Source of the DNA: CATQHD01 sp965243165
Lineage (GTDB): Bacteria; Actinomycetota; Acidimicrobiia; Spongiisociales; Spongiisociaceae
Direction of reading: 5' to 3'
NCBI GenBank assembly: GCA_965243165.1
Contig: OZ251535.1
Coordinates: 62,001-126,000, forward strand
Length of the DNA: 64,000 nucleotides
A program made the translations under genes and the position numbers. Shown one piece after another: positions 8,961 through 16,955 of this stretch; within the stretch, counting starts at the first letter, position 1, and each line of letters starts with the position of its first letter. The notes beneath the pieces are model-generated. The model saw only the letters and a list, made by a program, of their open reading frames with translations. It was not told where the DNA came from and made no database searches.

Positions 8961-9377
8961 TCAGGAAGGCGGGTAGAGGCCCACCGCCGCCGACTCGTCT
9001 GTCTGCCAGAACACCTCGGAGATGGCTTCGATCTGGGCGATCAGATCCTCGGCCGCCGCCGGGTCGGTCGATTTCTTGGCGTCCCCCGCCGCCTTGATTG
9101 CATTCCAGAACATGCTGTGCAGCTCCGGGAACCGCTCGAGGTGGTGCGGCTTGAAGAAGTCGGTCCAGAGCACCGAGAGGTGGTGCTTGACCAGCTCGGC
9201 CTGGGCCTCCTTGACCGAGATGCAGCGGGACCGGAACACCTCGTCGTCGCTGCCGTGGTATTTCTTGGCGGCCTGCAGCACCGATTCGGCCTCGATCCTG
9301 GCCTGGGCCGGGTCGTACACCCCGCAGAACAGGTCGCAGTGGGCGTGAACCCGCTTCGAGGGCTTGAAGATTCCCAT
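8961..9377 (-). CDS. sodN: nickel superoxide dismutase precursor
   Basis: Detoxifies superoxide in the cytoplasm as a nickel hexamer. The 138-residue precursor has a 12-residue leader followed by the Ni-hook sequence HCDLFCGVYDPAQARIEAES. Mature His1, Cys2, Cys6 and Tyr9 are all present, but position 5 is Phe where actinobacterial enzymes have Pro. The rest (KHHLSVLWTDFFKP, FPELH) matches the Streptomyces family well. The start at 9377 follows a strong AAGGAGG. It is divergent from sodX, the protease expected to remove the leader, with 85 bp between the starts. Nickel-dependent regulation is likely by analogy, but no operator was recognised. Confidence 0.95.
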   Translation of the reverse strand: MGIFKPSKRVHAHCDLFCGVYDPAQARIEAESVLQAAKKYHGSDDEVFRSRCISVKEAQAELVKHHLSVLWTDFFKPHHLERFPELHSMFWNAIKAAGDAKKSTDPAAAEDLIAQIEAISEVFWQTDESAAVGLYPPS

Positions 9378-9462
9378 GACGCCTCCTTGTTTCCTCGTTC
9401 CCCGCATCATCGAGGATCGCCTCGTATGCCGGGATGACAATACACTGATCGGCGCCAGCCTG

Positions 9463-10035
9463 ATGCCGAAGCCCCGCCGAACCCGCCTGCCCGCCCCCGC
9501 CCGGGCGGCCGCCGCGATCCTCCTGGGAGCGGCGGCCGCCGCCTGGGTGCGGAAACGGGTGGGCCGCTGCGAGGCCTCCGGCCATTCCATGTCTCCGGCG
9601 CTGGCGCCCGGCGATTGCCTGATCACTGTCCGTCCGGGCCGCGGAGGCCCCCGGCGCGGCGACCTGGCGGTGTTCCGGGCGGGCGGCCGCCGCCTGATCA
9701 AGCGCGTGGTCGGCCTGCCGGGAGAACGGATCCGGATCGAAGGAGGGGTCGTTTCTATCGACGGCGCCCCTCTGGCCGAACCCTGGTGGGCGGGCGCCAC
9801 CCGGCCGAACGGCGAGTGGCGGATACCGGAAAGGGCCTGGTTCGTGATGGGCGACAACCGCCCCCACTCCAGCCTCGACAGCCGGACCATCGGACCGGTG
9901 GACAGCCGGGACCTCCGCTCCGTCGCCCTGTTCCGCTATCTGCCCTTGAGGCGGGCCGGCCGGCTCCGCCCCCGATCCCCCTCTCCGGGGCGCACCCCGC
10001 CGAAGTCCGCGGAAAGTTCTCGAACAAACCCCTAG
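9463..10035 (+). CDS. sodX: SodX-type signal peptidase for NiSOD maturation
   Basis: S26-family serine protease, 190 residues. It has an N-terminal membrane anchor (about residues 10-30), the nucleophile motif SGHSMSPAL (about 45-53), the general-base lysine in LIKRVVGLPGERI (about 80) and the box VMGDNRPHSSLDSR (about 130). Signal peptidase I enzymes of this small type encoded next to sodN are the known NiSOD leader-processing proteases, so the divergent pairing supports that role over general secretion. The C-terminal 30 residues are Pro/Arg/Ser-rich and may be disordered. ATG 9463 is the first plausible start. Confidence 0.88.
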   Translation: MPKPRRTRLPAPARAAAAILLGAAAAAWVRKRVGRCEASGHSMSPALAPGDCLITVRPGRGGPRRGDLAVFRAGGRRLIKRVVGLPGERIRIEGGVVSIDGAPLAEPWWAGATRPNGEWRIPERAWFVMGDNRPHSSLDSRTIGPVDSRDLRSVALFRYLPLRRAGRLRPRSPSPGRTPPKSAESSRTNP

Positions 10036-10041
10036 CCGGAA

Positions 10042-10246
10042 GCCCCGAAATAGGGGATAATGAAGGCGCTGAAGCACAAACACCGCCGCGAGCGTCCGGA
10101 GAGGCGGCGGTCATCCGAGGAACCCAGCCGGGCCGCCCGCGGGGCCGGGGACGGCCCCACGCGGCCCGGCGGTGACCCGATGACGGTGGCGGCGGCGGGG
10201 GAGGGCCCATCGGGGAGCGGGGCCGGCCCGGAATTTCGCGCTCTTC
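10042..10246 (-). repeat. intergenic composite repeat, subfamily A copy 1
   Basis: Read on the minus strand it has the same order of blocks as 19258-19443 and 35801-36016. These are AGAGCGCGAAA, a GGGC.CCTCCCCCGCC block, about 100 variable GC-rich bases, and a perfect 8-bp hairpin arm pair ACCGCCGC (10082-10089) with GCGGCGGT (10104-10111). The hairpin is followed by TGTTTGTGCTTCAGC and a short AT-rich end closing in TTTCGGGGC. The first hairpin of the other copies is degenerate here. It lies directly after the sodX stop. Confidence 0.8.
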
Positions 10247-10558
10247 GACGGGCGCCCGGCCCTGATCGTTTACAACCTCCACGCGGGCGGCGTTCTGTCC
10301 GGCTCGCCGGCGGGGAGTTGCCTTGCCGGAACAGCCTCCCAGGTCGAAGCGGTATCCGCCGGCGTCCGCTGTCCGGACCGGCCCTTTCTCGGACGATGAG
10401 GGGGTAGAGATAAACCCAGCGGCCGGCCCGCGGAGGGGGCGCCTTGCGGGCGGGTGTGTTTCGCGCTCTTGCCTCTTGGCCTCCGCCCGGCGGCGGGCGC
10501 AGCGCCGATGAGAATAAGGTAGTTGTAATTACCCGTTTGTTTTGGGAAACTAGGGGGC
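10247..10558. other. intergenic region before DUF3048 gene
   Basis: About 310 bp with no convincing gene. It holds short GC-rich inverted repeats (GGCGCC-type) around 10440-10500 and then an AT-richer stretch at 10508-10555 just before the lipoprotein start. That stretch probably carries the promoter and a G-rich ribosome-binding site (AGGGGGC), but no clear -35/-10 pair could be fixed. Confidence 0.35.
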
Positions 10559-11869
10559 ATGACCCGCAAGGCCCCGGCGGCCCTTTTCATCTGGATGCTC
10601 TTGGCGGCGGCCTGCGGAAGCGGCGGCGGCGGTCCTGCCCAGACCGAGCCGACCGGCGCGTCCGCCCCTGCCTCTGCGGCCGGCGCAGACAGCGTTACCG
10701 CTTCGGATGCAGCCCCCACCTCAGGCGGCCAGGCTTCGACCACGGCGGCTTCCGCAGCCAGCGCCGCTGATGGAACGGGCGCAACGGAAACCGCCGGACC
10801 GTCCGACGCAGGCTCTGAACAGCCCTCCGATCCGACCGGGGGAACGGCGGCCCCCGGCGAAACCCGGCCGGCCTCCGCTCAAGGGGCAGAAGCATCCGAC
10901 TGGGAACATCCGGCGACGGACGGCGATTCAGCCCCCCCTGTTACTTCTGCGCCCGCCGCCGTCTATACGGGTCCTGTGTCGCCGGTCAACGGGTTTCCGG
11001 TCGACAGCCAGTCCCTGATCGACCGCAAGCTGGTGGCGGTGAAGATCGACAACCACTGGAACTCCCGCCCCCAGTCGGGCCTCGAGAGGGCGGATGCCGT
11101 ATTCGAGATGGTGGTCGAGAGCGGGATCACCCGCTTCATCGCCCTGTTCCACCACAGCGACTCCGACTGGACGGGGCCCATGCGCTCGGCCCGCCCCACC
11201 GACTGGACCCTGGTGAAACCCCTGAACGGGGTGATGTTGATCAGCGGCGGCCAATCCTGGATCACCCGGCAGTTCCCCAACAACGGCGTGGCCCTGATCG
11301 GAGACCTCGGCCCTCCCCTGACCAGCCGGTTCCGGCAGCGGCAGGCGCCCCACAACCTGTATGTGAACACCTACGAAGCCCGCCGGATCGCCGAAGAGCG
11401 CGGCCTCGACCCCGAGCCGCCCCCGCAGCTCTTCCCCAGGGGCGGTTTCAGCGCCCCGGCGTGGGCAACCGCCCCCAGCATCTTCTTCGATTGGTCCGAC
11501 TCGATGACCGCCACCTGGTCCTGGGACGGCGCCCGGTACGTACGGTCGGTCGAGGGCCAACCCCACCGCTGGCAGGACCGGGAAGGAACCGTGACCGGGC
11601 AGATAACGGCCGACGTGCTGGTGGTGCTGATGGCCCAGCGCTACCAGGCTTGTCCGTCGGGGCAGGGGTCGTGCGTGCCGGCCTGGACCACAGTGGGCGA
11701 AAATCGGGCGGTGGTGTTCGCCGACGGCCGCTACGCCGAAGGCCGCTGGCGGCGGAGCGACGCCGGAGAGTGGTTCACGGTAACCGACCTGTCGGGCAGC
11801 CCGATCGTCGTCCCGCCGGGAAGGATGTGGATCATGATCTACCCTGAGAACTCCGACCTGATCTGGTAA
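10559..11869 (+). CDS. DUF3048 (YerB-like) lipoprotein
   Basis: Exported lipoprotein of 436 residues. The signal peptide ends in a lipobox LAAAC, with Cys at residue 19. A long Ser/Ala/Thr/Gly-rich linker (about 20-135) precedes the DUF3048 domain. That domain starts near LIDRKLVAVKIDNHWNSRPQ and contains ALFHHSD..WTGPMRSARPTD and the C-terminal part ending WIMIYPENSDLIW. The family is widespread in Gram-positive bacteria (Bacillus YerB) and its function is unsettled. The linker suggests that it spans part of the cell wall from a membrane anchor. It is transcribed alone ahead of korA with a 169-bp gap. Confidence 0.85.
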   Translation: MTRKAPAALFIWMLLAAACGSGGGGPAQTEPTGASAPASAAGADSVTASDAAPTSGGQASTTAASAASAADGTGATETAGPSDAGSEQPSDPTGGTAAPGETRPASAQGAEASDWEHPATDGDSAPPVTSAPAAVYTGPVSPVNGFPVDSQSLIDRKLVAVKIDNHWNSRPQSGLERADAVFEMVVESGITRFIALFHHSDSDWTGPMRSARPTDWTLVKPLNGVMLISGGQSWITRQFPNNGVALIGDLGPPLTSRFRQRQAPHNLYVNTYEARRIAEERGLDPEPPPQLFPRGGFSAPAWATAPSIFFDWSDSMTATWSWDGARYVRSVEGQPHRWQDREGTVTGQITADVLVVLMAQRYQACPSGQGSCVPAWTTVGENRAVVFADGRYAEGRWRRSDAGEWFTVTDLSGSPIVVPPGRMWIMIYPENSDLIW

Positions 11870-12038
11870 CGCCCGTCAGCGCCGGCCGCCGGCCTGACTC
11901 GAGAAATGCGGTAGAATCGGGCGGACCGGCCGCCGGAATCGAAAATGCCGCCGCCGCGCCGGATCGGACCGGGGGCGTTCACGGCCGAGGCGCGAGGCGG
12001 CAAGCCCTTGGACTCGGCGGACGTCAGCGCGGCGGGAA

Positions 12039-13949
12039 GTGAAGGAAATGGAAAGCGAGAACCATCCCAACGGCCCCGCAGCCCCGGCCCCCGGCGGGCC
12101 GGGCGGCGGAGGGGTCAGCATCGACGCCCAGGACCGGATGGTGATCCGCTTCGCGGGGGACTCGGGCGACGGGATGCAGCTGGCCGGCAACCGCTTCACC
12201 GACTCCGCCGCCGTCTTCGGCAACGACCTGGCCACCCTCCCCACCTTCCCGGCCGAGATCCGGGCGCCGGCCGGCACCCTTCCCGGGGTGTCTTCCTTCC
12301 AGATCCAGATAGCCGACTGGGACATCCTCACTCCGGGCGGGCGGCCCGACGTCTTGGTGGCCATGAACCCCGCCGCCCTGATGGTGCATCTAGAGGACCT
12401 GCGGGAAGGCGGGATACTGCTCCTCAACGAGGAAGCCTTCGACGAGCGCAACCTCGACAAGGCCGGATTCGAGTCCAACCCGCTCGAGGACGGAACCCTG
12501 ACCGGCTTCGACCTCCACCGGGTGCCGATGGAGACCCTCACCAAGGAGGCGGTGAAAGGGTCGGGCGTCAGCGGGCGGGCGGTGCTCCGCTCGAAGAACT
12601 TCCTGGCCCTGGGGCTGCTCCTGTGGATGTTCGGGCGTGAGACCGCAGTAACCGCGCAGTGGGTGGAGAAGAAGTTCGCCAAGATGGAGGCGGTCAAGAA
12701 CGCCAACCTGGCGGCGCTCAAGGCCGGTTACAACTACGGGCTGACCACCGAGAGCTTCTCCCGCCAGATCGAAGTGCGCCCCGCCGCCCTGCCGCCGGGC
12801 ACCTACACCAACATCAACGGCAACGCGGCGCTGGCCTGGGGCCTGATAGCCGGCTCGCAGCTGTCCGGCCTGCCCCTGTTCTACGCCTCCTACCCGATCA
12901 CCCCCGCCTCGGACATCCTCCACGAGCTGGCCCGGAGGCAGAACTTCGGCGTCAAGACCTTCCAGGCCGAGGACGAGATCGCGGCGGCGGGGGCGGCGCT
13001 CGGGGCGGCCTTCGCCGGATCGCTGGCGGTGACCGGCACCAGCGGCCCCGGCCTTTCTCTCAAGGGGGAGACCATCAGCCTGGCCATGATCACCGAGCTG
13101 CCGATGATCATCGTCGACGTGCAGCGGGGCGGCCCTTCCACGGGCCTCCCCACCAAGCCGGAGCAGTCCGACCTATTCTTGGCGGTGTGGGGCCGCCACG
13201 GCGAGTCCCCCCTGCCGGTGCTGGCCGCCTCCTCCCCCTCCGACGCCTTCGACACGGCGGTCGAGGCCTGCCGGATAGCCCTGAAGTACATGACCCCGGT
13301 CATCGTGCTCTCCGACGGCTACATAGCCACCGCCGCCGAGCCGTGGAGGCTGCCCGACCCGGCCGGCCTCCCCCGGATCGAGGCGCCCTTCGCCTCCGGG
13401 CCCAACGCCGGCGGCCGGTTCCTGCCCTACCTGCGCAACATGGACACGATGGCGCGCCCGTGGGCGGTCCCCGGCACACCCGGCCTGGAGCACCGCATCG
13501 GAGGGCTGGAGAAGGAAGAGGCCACGGGGAACATTTCCTACGACCCGGAGAACCACCAGCTGATGACCGAGATCAGGGCCTGGAAGGTGGCCAACATCGC
13601 CAACGACATCCCCGACATCGAGGTGGACGACCCCGACGGCGCCGACCTGCTGGTGCTGAGCTGGGGTTCGACCTATTCGGCGGCCCGGGCGGGGGTGGGG
13701 AACGCCCGCAAGCAAGGCGTGAAGGTGGCCCACGCCCGCATCCGCTACCTGTGCCCCTTCCCCCCCAACATGCCCACCCTTCTGAGCAGCTACGAGAAGG
13801 TGTTGATACCGGAGATGAACAGCGGCCAGCTTTCCCGGCTGGTGAAGGCCGAATTCGTTACCTCGGTCGCCTCGCTCAACAAGGTGGCGGGCGTGCCGTT
13901 CACCGCCCAGGAGATAAGCGCCGCCGTCGCGGAAGCAGCCGGGCGATGA
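12039..13949 (+). CDS. korA: 2-oxoacid:ferredoxin oxidoreductase, alpha subunit (gamma-alpha fusion)
   Basis: Cytoplasmic subunit of the TPP enzyme that oxidatively decarboxylates 2-oxoglutarate or a similar 2-oxoacid and reduces ferredoxin, 636 residues. The N-terminal gamma domain (about 30-200) shows FAGDSGDGMQLAGNRF. The alpha/pyrimidine-binding domain follows, with YPITPASDILHELA, the AEDEIAAAGAALGAAFAG segment and TSGPGLSLKGE. GTG 12039 and ATG 12048 are both possible starts; the latter has GAAGG only two bases upstream. The ATGA overlap with korB shows coupling. Oxoglutarate is the likeliest substrate by family, but pyruvate or another 2-oxoacid is not excluded. Confidence 0.92.
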   Translation: MKEMESENHPNGPAAPAPGGPGGGGVSIDAQDRMVIRFAGDSGDGMQLAGNRFTDSAAVFGNDLATLPTFPAEIRAPAGTLPGVSSFQIQIADWDILTPGGRPDVLVAMNPAALMVHLEDLREGGILLLNEEAFDERNLDKAGFESNPLEDGTLTGFDLHRVPMETLTKEAVKGSGVSGRAVLRSKNFLALGLLLWMFGRETAVTAQWVEKKFAKMEAVKNANLAALKAGYNYGLTTESFSRQIEVRPAALPPGTYTNINGNAALAWGLIAGSQLSGLPLFYASYPITPASDILHELARRQNFGVKTFQAEDEIAAAGAALGAAFAGSLAVTGTSGPGLSLKGETISLAMITELPMIIVDVQRGGPSTGLPTKPEQSDLFLAVWGRHGESPLPVLAASSPSDAFDTAVEACRIALKYMTPVIVLSDGYIATAAEPWRLPDPAGLPRIEAPFASGPNAGGRFLPYLRNMDTMARPWAVPGTPGLEHRIGGLEKEEATGNISYDPENHQLMTEIRAWKVANIANDIPDIEVDDPDGADLLVLSWGSTYSAARAGVGNARKQGVKVAHARIRYLCPFPPNMPTLLSSYEKVLIPEMNSGQLSRLVKAEFVTSVASLNKVAGVPFTAQEISAAVAEAAGR

Positions 13950-14947
13950 GCTACACGCGGGTCGACTTCCAGACCGACCAGGAAGTGCGCTGGTGCCCCG
14001 GATGCGGGGACTACACCGTGCTGGCGGCCGTCCAGAACTTCATGGCCGGCCTTGACATAAAGCGGGAAAACGTGGTGTTCGTTTCAGGCATCGGATGCGC
14101 CGCCCGCTTCCCCTACTACATGAACACCTACGGAATGCACGCCATCCACGGACGGGCGCCGGCCATCGCCACCGGGGTGGCCATAGCCAACCCCGAACTG
14201 TCGGTGTGGGTGGTGGGGGGCGACGGCGACCTGCTCTCGATCGGGGGCAACCATCTGATCCACGCCATGAGGCGCAACGTGGACCTGACCATCCTGCTGT
14301 TCAACAACCAGATATACGGCTTGACCAAGGGGCAGTACTCCCCCACCTCCGAACCCGGCAAAGCCACCAAGTCGTCCCCGGCCGGGTCACTCGACCACCC
14401 CTTCAACCCGGTGAGCCTGGCGCTGGGGGCGGAAGCCACCTTCGTCGCCCGCACGGTAGACATGGACCGCACCCACACCACCGCCATGCTCGAAGCCGCC
14501 CACCGGCACCGGGGGTCGGCGCTGATCGAGATCTACCAGAACTGCAACGTGTTCAACGACAAGGCCTTCATCGCCCTGACCGGCAAGCAGGAGCGGCATG
14601 AGAACCGCATCAACCTGGCCCATGGAGAGCCGGTGATCTTCGGCGCCCAAAAAGAAAAGGCCGTGGTATGGGACGGAGGCCGGGCCGTGATCGCAGACCT
14701 GGCATCGGTGGATCCATCACAGATAATCGTCCACGACGCCCACGCCGAAGAATCCTCGCAGGCCTTCGCCCTCTCCCGCCTGTCCCACGGCCCCTACGGA
14801 CCCACCCCCCTGGGCGTCTTCCGCGACGTCCACCGCCCCGTCTACGACGAATCCCTGGAAACCCAGGTAAACAACTCCAAGACCGCCCGCGGCCCCGGAG
14901 ACTTATCCAAACTGCTGACCAGCCTGGGAACCTGGACAGTCGAGTAA
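13946..14947 (+). CDS. korB: 2-oxoacid:ferredoxin oxidoreductase, beta subunit
   Basis: TPP- and Fe-S-binding catalytic partner of korA, 333 residues. The cysteine-bearing start RWCPGCGDYTVLAAVQ, the SGIGCAARFPYYMNTYGMH segment, HGRAPAIATGVA and the TPP/Mg motif GGDGDLLSIGGNH (about 93-105) with NNQIYGLTKGQ are all intact. No separate ferredoxin subunit gene adjoins, as is usual for the two-subunit Kor type. The start lies inside the korA stop. Confidence 0.93.
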   Translation: MSYTRVDFQTDQEVRWCPGCGDYTVLAAVQNFMAGLDIKRENVVFVSGIGCAARFPYYMNTYGMHAIHGRAPAIATGVAIANPELSVWVVGGDGDLLSIGGNHLIHAMRRNVDLTILLFNNQIYGLTKGQYSPTSEPGKATKSSPAGSLDHPFNPVSLALGAEATFVARTVDMDRTHTTAMLEAAHRHRGSALIEIYQNCNVFNDKAFIALTGKQERHENRINLAHGEPVIFGAQKEKAVVWDGGRAVIADLASVDPSQIIVHDAHAEESSQAFALSRLSHGPYGPTPLGVFRDVHRPVYDESLETQVNNSKTARGPGDLSKLLTSLGTWTVE

Positions 14948-14950
14948 CCC

Positions 14951-14965
14951 GGCCCAGAGAGGGCC
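14951..14965 (+). terminator. small hairpin after korB
   Basis: GGCCC-AGAGA-GGGCC, a perfect 5-bp stem 4 bp after the korB stop and 20 bp before the next gene. No T run follows, so it may attenuate rather than end transcription. Confidence 0.3.
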
Positions 14966-14984
14966 TCAACTTCGTGAGGAACAC

Positions 14985-15746
14985 ATGGAACGGGCAACCG
15001 ACAGCCTTTTTCCGGAAGACCCAGCGCCGCCTTTGCTCGGGATCGAGGTTTCAGTTCCCGAGGGGATTTTGCTCCAGGAACTCTCCACAGTAACCGGCGC
15101 TCTCGTCGGCTTGTACGGCGAAATCAGCAAATCCACCGAGGGTGCTGTGGTGGCTGATCTACAGGTGAACAGATATAGGAAGGGAAGCCTGGTAATAGAA
15201 TTGAGCCCTCACCCTAAAAAGGGAACCCGAGCTTCTGCCGTCAACCGGGTCACCAGGACTCTATCAACCGGCCTGGCCGAACTGGTTGCCGGCAATCACC
15301 CTGATGCCTTTTCGCCATCCGCCTTGAGGCACGCCAATAAGTTGGCCGGAAGGGGGACGACCGAAAACGGCACCGTAATTGTAACCGTTGCCGACAAATC
15401 TATATCCTGCGACAAGCTCTTTCGGCCTGCGGCAAGTAGGGAAAATGTTGACTTGAACAAGTCGTGGGGATCGGTAGAGGGCTACCTGCAGATGGTAACT
15501 GTTCGCGATAAACATAGGTTCAATCTATACGAAGTGCTAAGCGACGATCGGATCGAATGCGTTTTCGATCCCGATCTTCTAGAAGAAGTAAAGGAGTCGC
15601 TAAATCACCGTATAGTTGTCTACGGGACGATCCATACACGAGGAGATATCATCAAACAGGTTACAGTAGAACGGATTCATAGGCGCCCCGATTCTAAGGA
15701 TCTTCCTGGCTTTGCTGAGATCCGCGGGATCTTCGCGGACGACTGA
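14985..15746 (+). CDS. unknown 253-aa protein, first gene of a PIN module
   Basis: I do not recognise the family. The protein has no signal peptide or membrane helix and alternates beta-like segments (VVADLQVNRYRKGSLVIEL near residues 50-70; VIVTVADKSISC near 130). A C-terminal region from about 165 (GSVEGYLQMVTVRDKHRFNLYEV ... RIVVYGTIHTR) reads like a small beta-barrel. Its stop is 5 bp before the PIN gene, so it is probably a cognate partner, perhaps an antitoxin or sensor, but larger than typical VapB proteins. A GTGAGG ribosome-binding site precedes the ATG. Base composition is markedly lower in GC than korAB or the genes to the right. Confidence 0.75.
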   Translation: MERATDSLFPEDPAPPLLGIEVSVPEGILLQELSTVTGALVGLYGEISKSTEGAVVADLQVNRYRKGSLVIELSPHPKKGTRASAVNRVTRTLSTGLAELVAGNHPDAFSPSALRHANKLAGRGTTENGTVIVTVADKSISCDKLFRPAASRENVDLNKSWGSVEGYLQMVTVRDKHRFNLYEVLSDDRIECVFDPDLLEEVKESLNHRIVVYGTIHTRGDIIKQVTVERIHRRPDSKDLPGFAEIRGIFADD

Positions 15747-15751
15747 TCACG

Positions 15752-16231
15752 ATGGCTCGTGAGCGAAGATATTGGGATTCAGCATGTTTCCTAGCTATTA
15801 TGAAAAGAGAGCCTAGGAGTTCACTTTGCGATGGTGTAATCCAAGCAGCAGAGGAAGGAAAAACTGTAATTGTTACATCAACATGGGCGCTTACCGAAGT
15901 TATAAGTATAACCGGGGAGAAAAAAATAGCCGAATCAGAGGATGCCATTATCCGAGAGTTCTTTGAGAGAGACTATATTGTTCTTAGGCCTGTAACCGAA
16001 AAAATAGGTCACCTATCCCGGCAATTGGCATGGAAATATGGATACGACACGAAAGACGCTATACACGTGGCTACCGCTCTTGATGCAGAGTGCTTAATTA
16101 TGGATACCTTCGACCGAAAACTCATCGATAAAGGCTCACCACCTGACTCTACCCTAGTTATAACAGAGCCCGATATGGCGCATGACCAAATACTGCCTTT
16201 ACAAATCAGCCCTGATAGGAAAGGCTCATGA
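15752..16231 (+). CDS. PIN-domain (VapC-like) ribonuclease toxin
   Basis: A 159-residue PIN nuclease. The acidic residues expected for the metal site are visible: Asp in YWDSACF (about 9), Glu in WALTEVI (about 49), Asp in KDAIHVATAL (about 103) and Asp in IMDTFDRKL (about 121). PIN domains of this kind cut tRNA or mRNA and are usually held inactive by an adjacent antitoxin. The neighbour upstream is not a recognised VapB. The stop overlaps the downstream DUF2283 start (ATGA), so all three genes are probably co-translated. The AT-rich composition suggests a mobile module. Confidence 0.85.
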   Translation: MARERRYWDSACFLAIMKREPRSSLCDGVIQAAEEGKTVIVTSTWALTEVISITGEKKIAESEDAIIREFFERDYIVLRPVTEKIGHLSRQLAWKYGYDTKDAIHVATALDAECLIMDTFDRKLIDKGSPPDSTLVITEPDMAHDQILPLQISPDRKGS

Positions 16232-16443
16232 AGCTTCAATACTACCCGGAAACGGACAGCCTCTATATTGAGTTCAAAGCCGGGCCGGGCGCGGAGACCT
16301 TGGTGGTCAACGACGATGTCAATATAGATATTGACGACGACGGCGAAATAATCGGACTTGACATCGACCATGCCTCCAAGCACCTAGACCTATCTAAGCT
16401 GGAGATCGAAGGGCTTCCTATTCGTTCTGCTGAAGCAGGGTGA
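16228..16443 (+). CDS. DUF2283 small acidic protein
   Basis: A 71-residue DUF2283 protein: the N-terminal YYPETDSLYIEFK strand pair, VVNDDVNIDIDDDGEIIGLDIDHAS in the middle, and a short C-terminal tail. Members are often found beside toxin genes and are suspected antitoxins, but this is not established. The ATGA overlap with the PIN gene argues for a shared role. A decayed inverted copy of its 3' half and flank exists at 41881-42114. Confidence 0.8.
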   Translation: MKLQYYPETDSLYIEFKAGPGAETLVVNDDVNIDIDDDGEIIGLDIDHASKHLDLSKLEIEGLPIRSAEAG

Positions 16444-16449
16444 TTGGTC

Positions 16450-16513
16450 GTCGCGTCGGCGGGTCAGGCGGGGGCACGGCATCGGCTGCCGCGTCGCCGC
16501 CTCGTTTTGCGCA
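16450..16513 (-). pseudogene. remnant of the 3' end of a sigma-like gene
   Basis: On the minus strand this stretch aligns with the last codons of the 39726-41930 gene (encoding RKRGDDAVADALPLA and the stop), with substitutions and a frameshift. The same order, convergent with a DUF2283 gene, is seen at both places. This is therefore a leftover gene end rather than spacer DNA. Confidence 0.55.
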
Positions 16514-16572
16514 GTCCGATTATGGAGATTATGGAGGTTGGCCCGAATAGGCGGGGCGCGACGGCGCGAACG

Positions 16573-16935
16573 TCAGGTGGGCGAAGGTTCGATCAGGCCG
16601 AAGAGGTTGCCGCCCGGTTCTCTCATCCTCGTGTGGCGCCCTACTCCGGGGATCTCCCTGACGCCGCCGATGCGGGCGCCGCCCGCCTGTTCGCAGGCTT
16701 CGACGGCCGCTTCGAGGTCGGGCACCTGAACGGTGTTCATCGTGTACGGCTCGACTCCTTCCTCGGCCAGGCCGACCGCGCCGTTGATGCCGGGGGGTTC
16801 CTCGCCGGTGTCGGCCACCCAGTAGTCGAAGCCGCCCCACCGCTGGAAGCTCCAACCGAGCGCCTGTTCGAAGAAGGCCGCCGAAGCGGCCGGATCCGAC
16901 GAGTAGAACTCGAAGTGGATGGGCCGCTGCTCCAT
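16573..16935 (-). CDS. VOC (glyoxalase-like) family protein
   Basis: A 120-residue single vicinal-oxygen-chelate domain. It begins IHFEFYSSDPAASAAFFEQALGW, continues with the repeated beta-alpha-beta-beta-beta pattern, and ends MREPGGNLFGLIEP, which is characteristic of the family. The substrate cannot be inferred. It lies 20 bp downstream of the O-methyltransferase on the same strand, so they are probably one operon. A DNA copy of its 3' end recurs at 42428-42500. Confidence 0.85.
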   Translation of the reverse strand: MEQRPIHFEFYSSDPAASAAFFEQALGWSFQRWGGFDYWVADTGEEPPGINGAVGLAEEGVEPYTMNTVQVPDLEAAVEACEQAGGARIGGVREIPGVGRHTRMREPGGNLFGLIEPSPT

Positions 16936-16955
16936 GTGATGCGCCTTTTCTCTCG

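Noticed and set aside
8456..9097. Plus-strand frame of 213 codons over the repeat
   Set aside because: It crosses the repeat and runs antisense into sodN; Arg/Pro/Gly-rich with no start signal.
10232..10399. Possible gene fragment encoding NFALFDGRPALIVYNLHAG
   Set aside because: The start of this frame lies inside the composite repeat end (CGCGAAA in reverse), there is no start codon or recognisable family, and the rest is GC-rich spacer.
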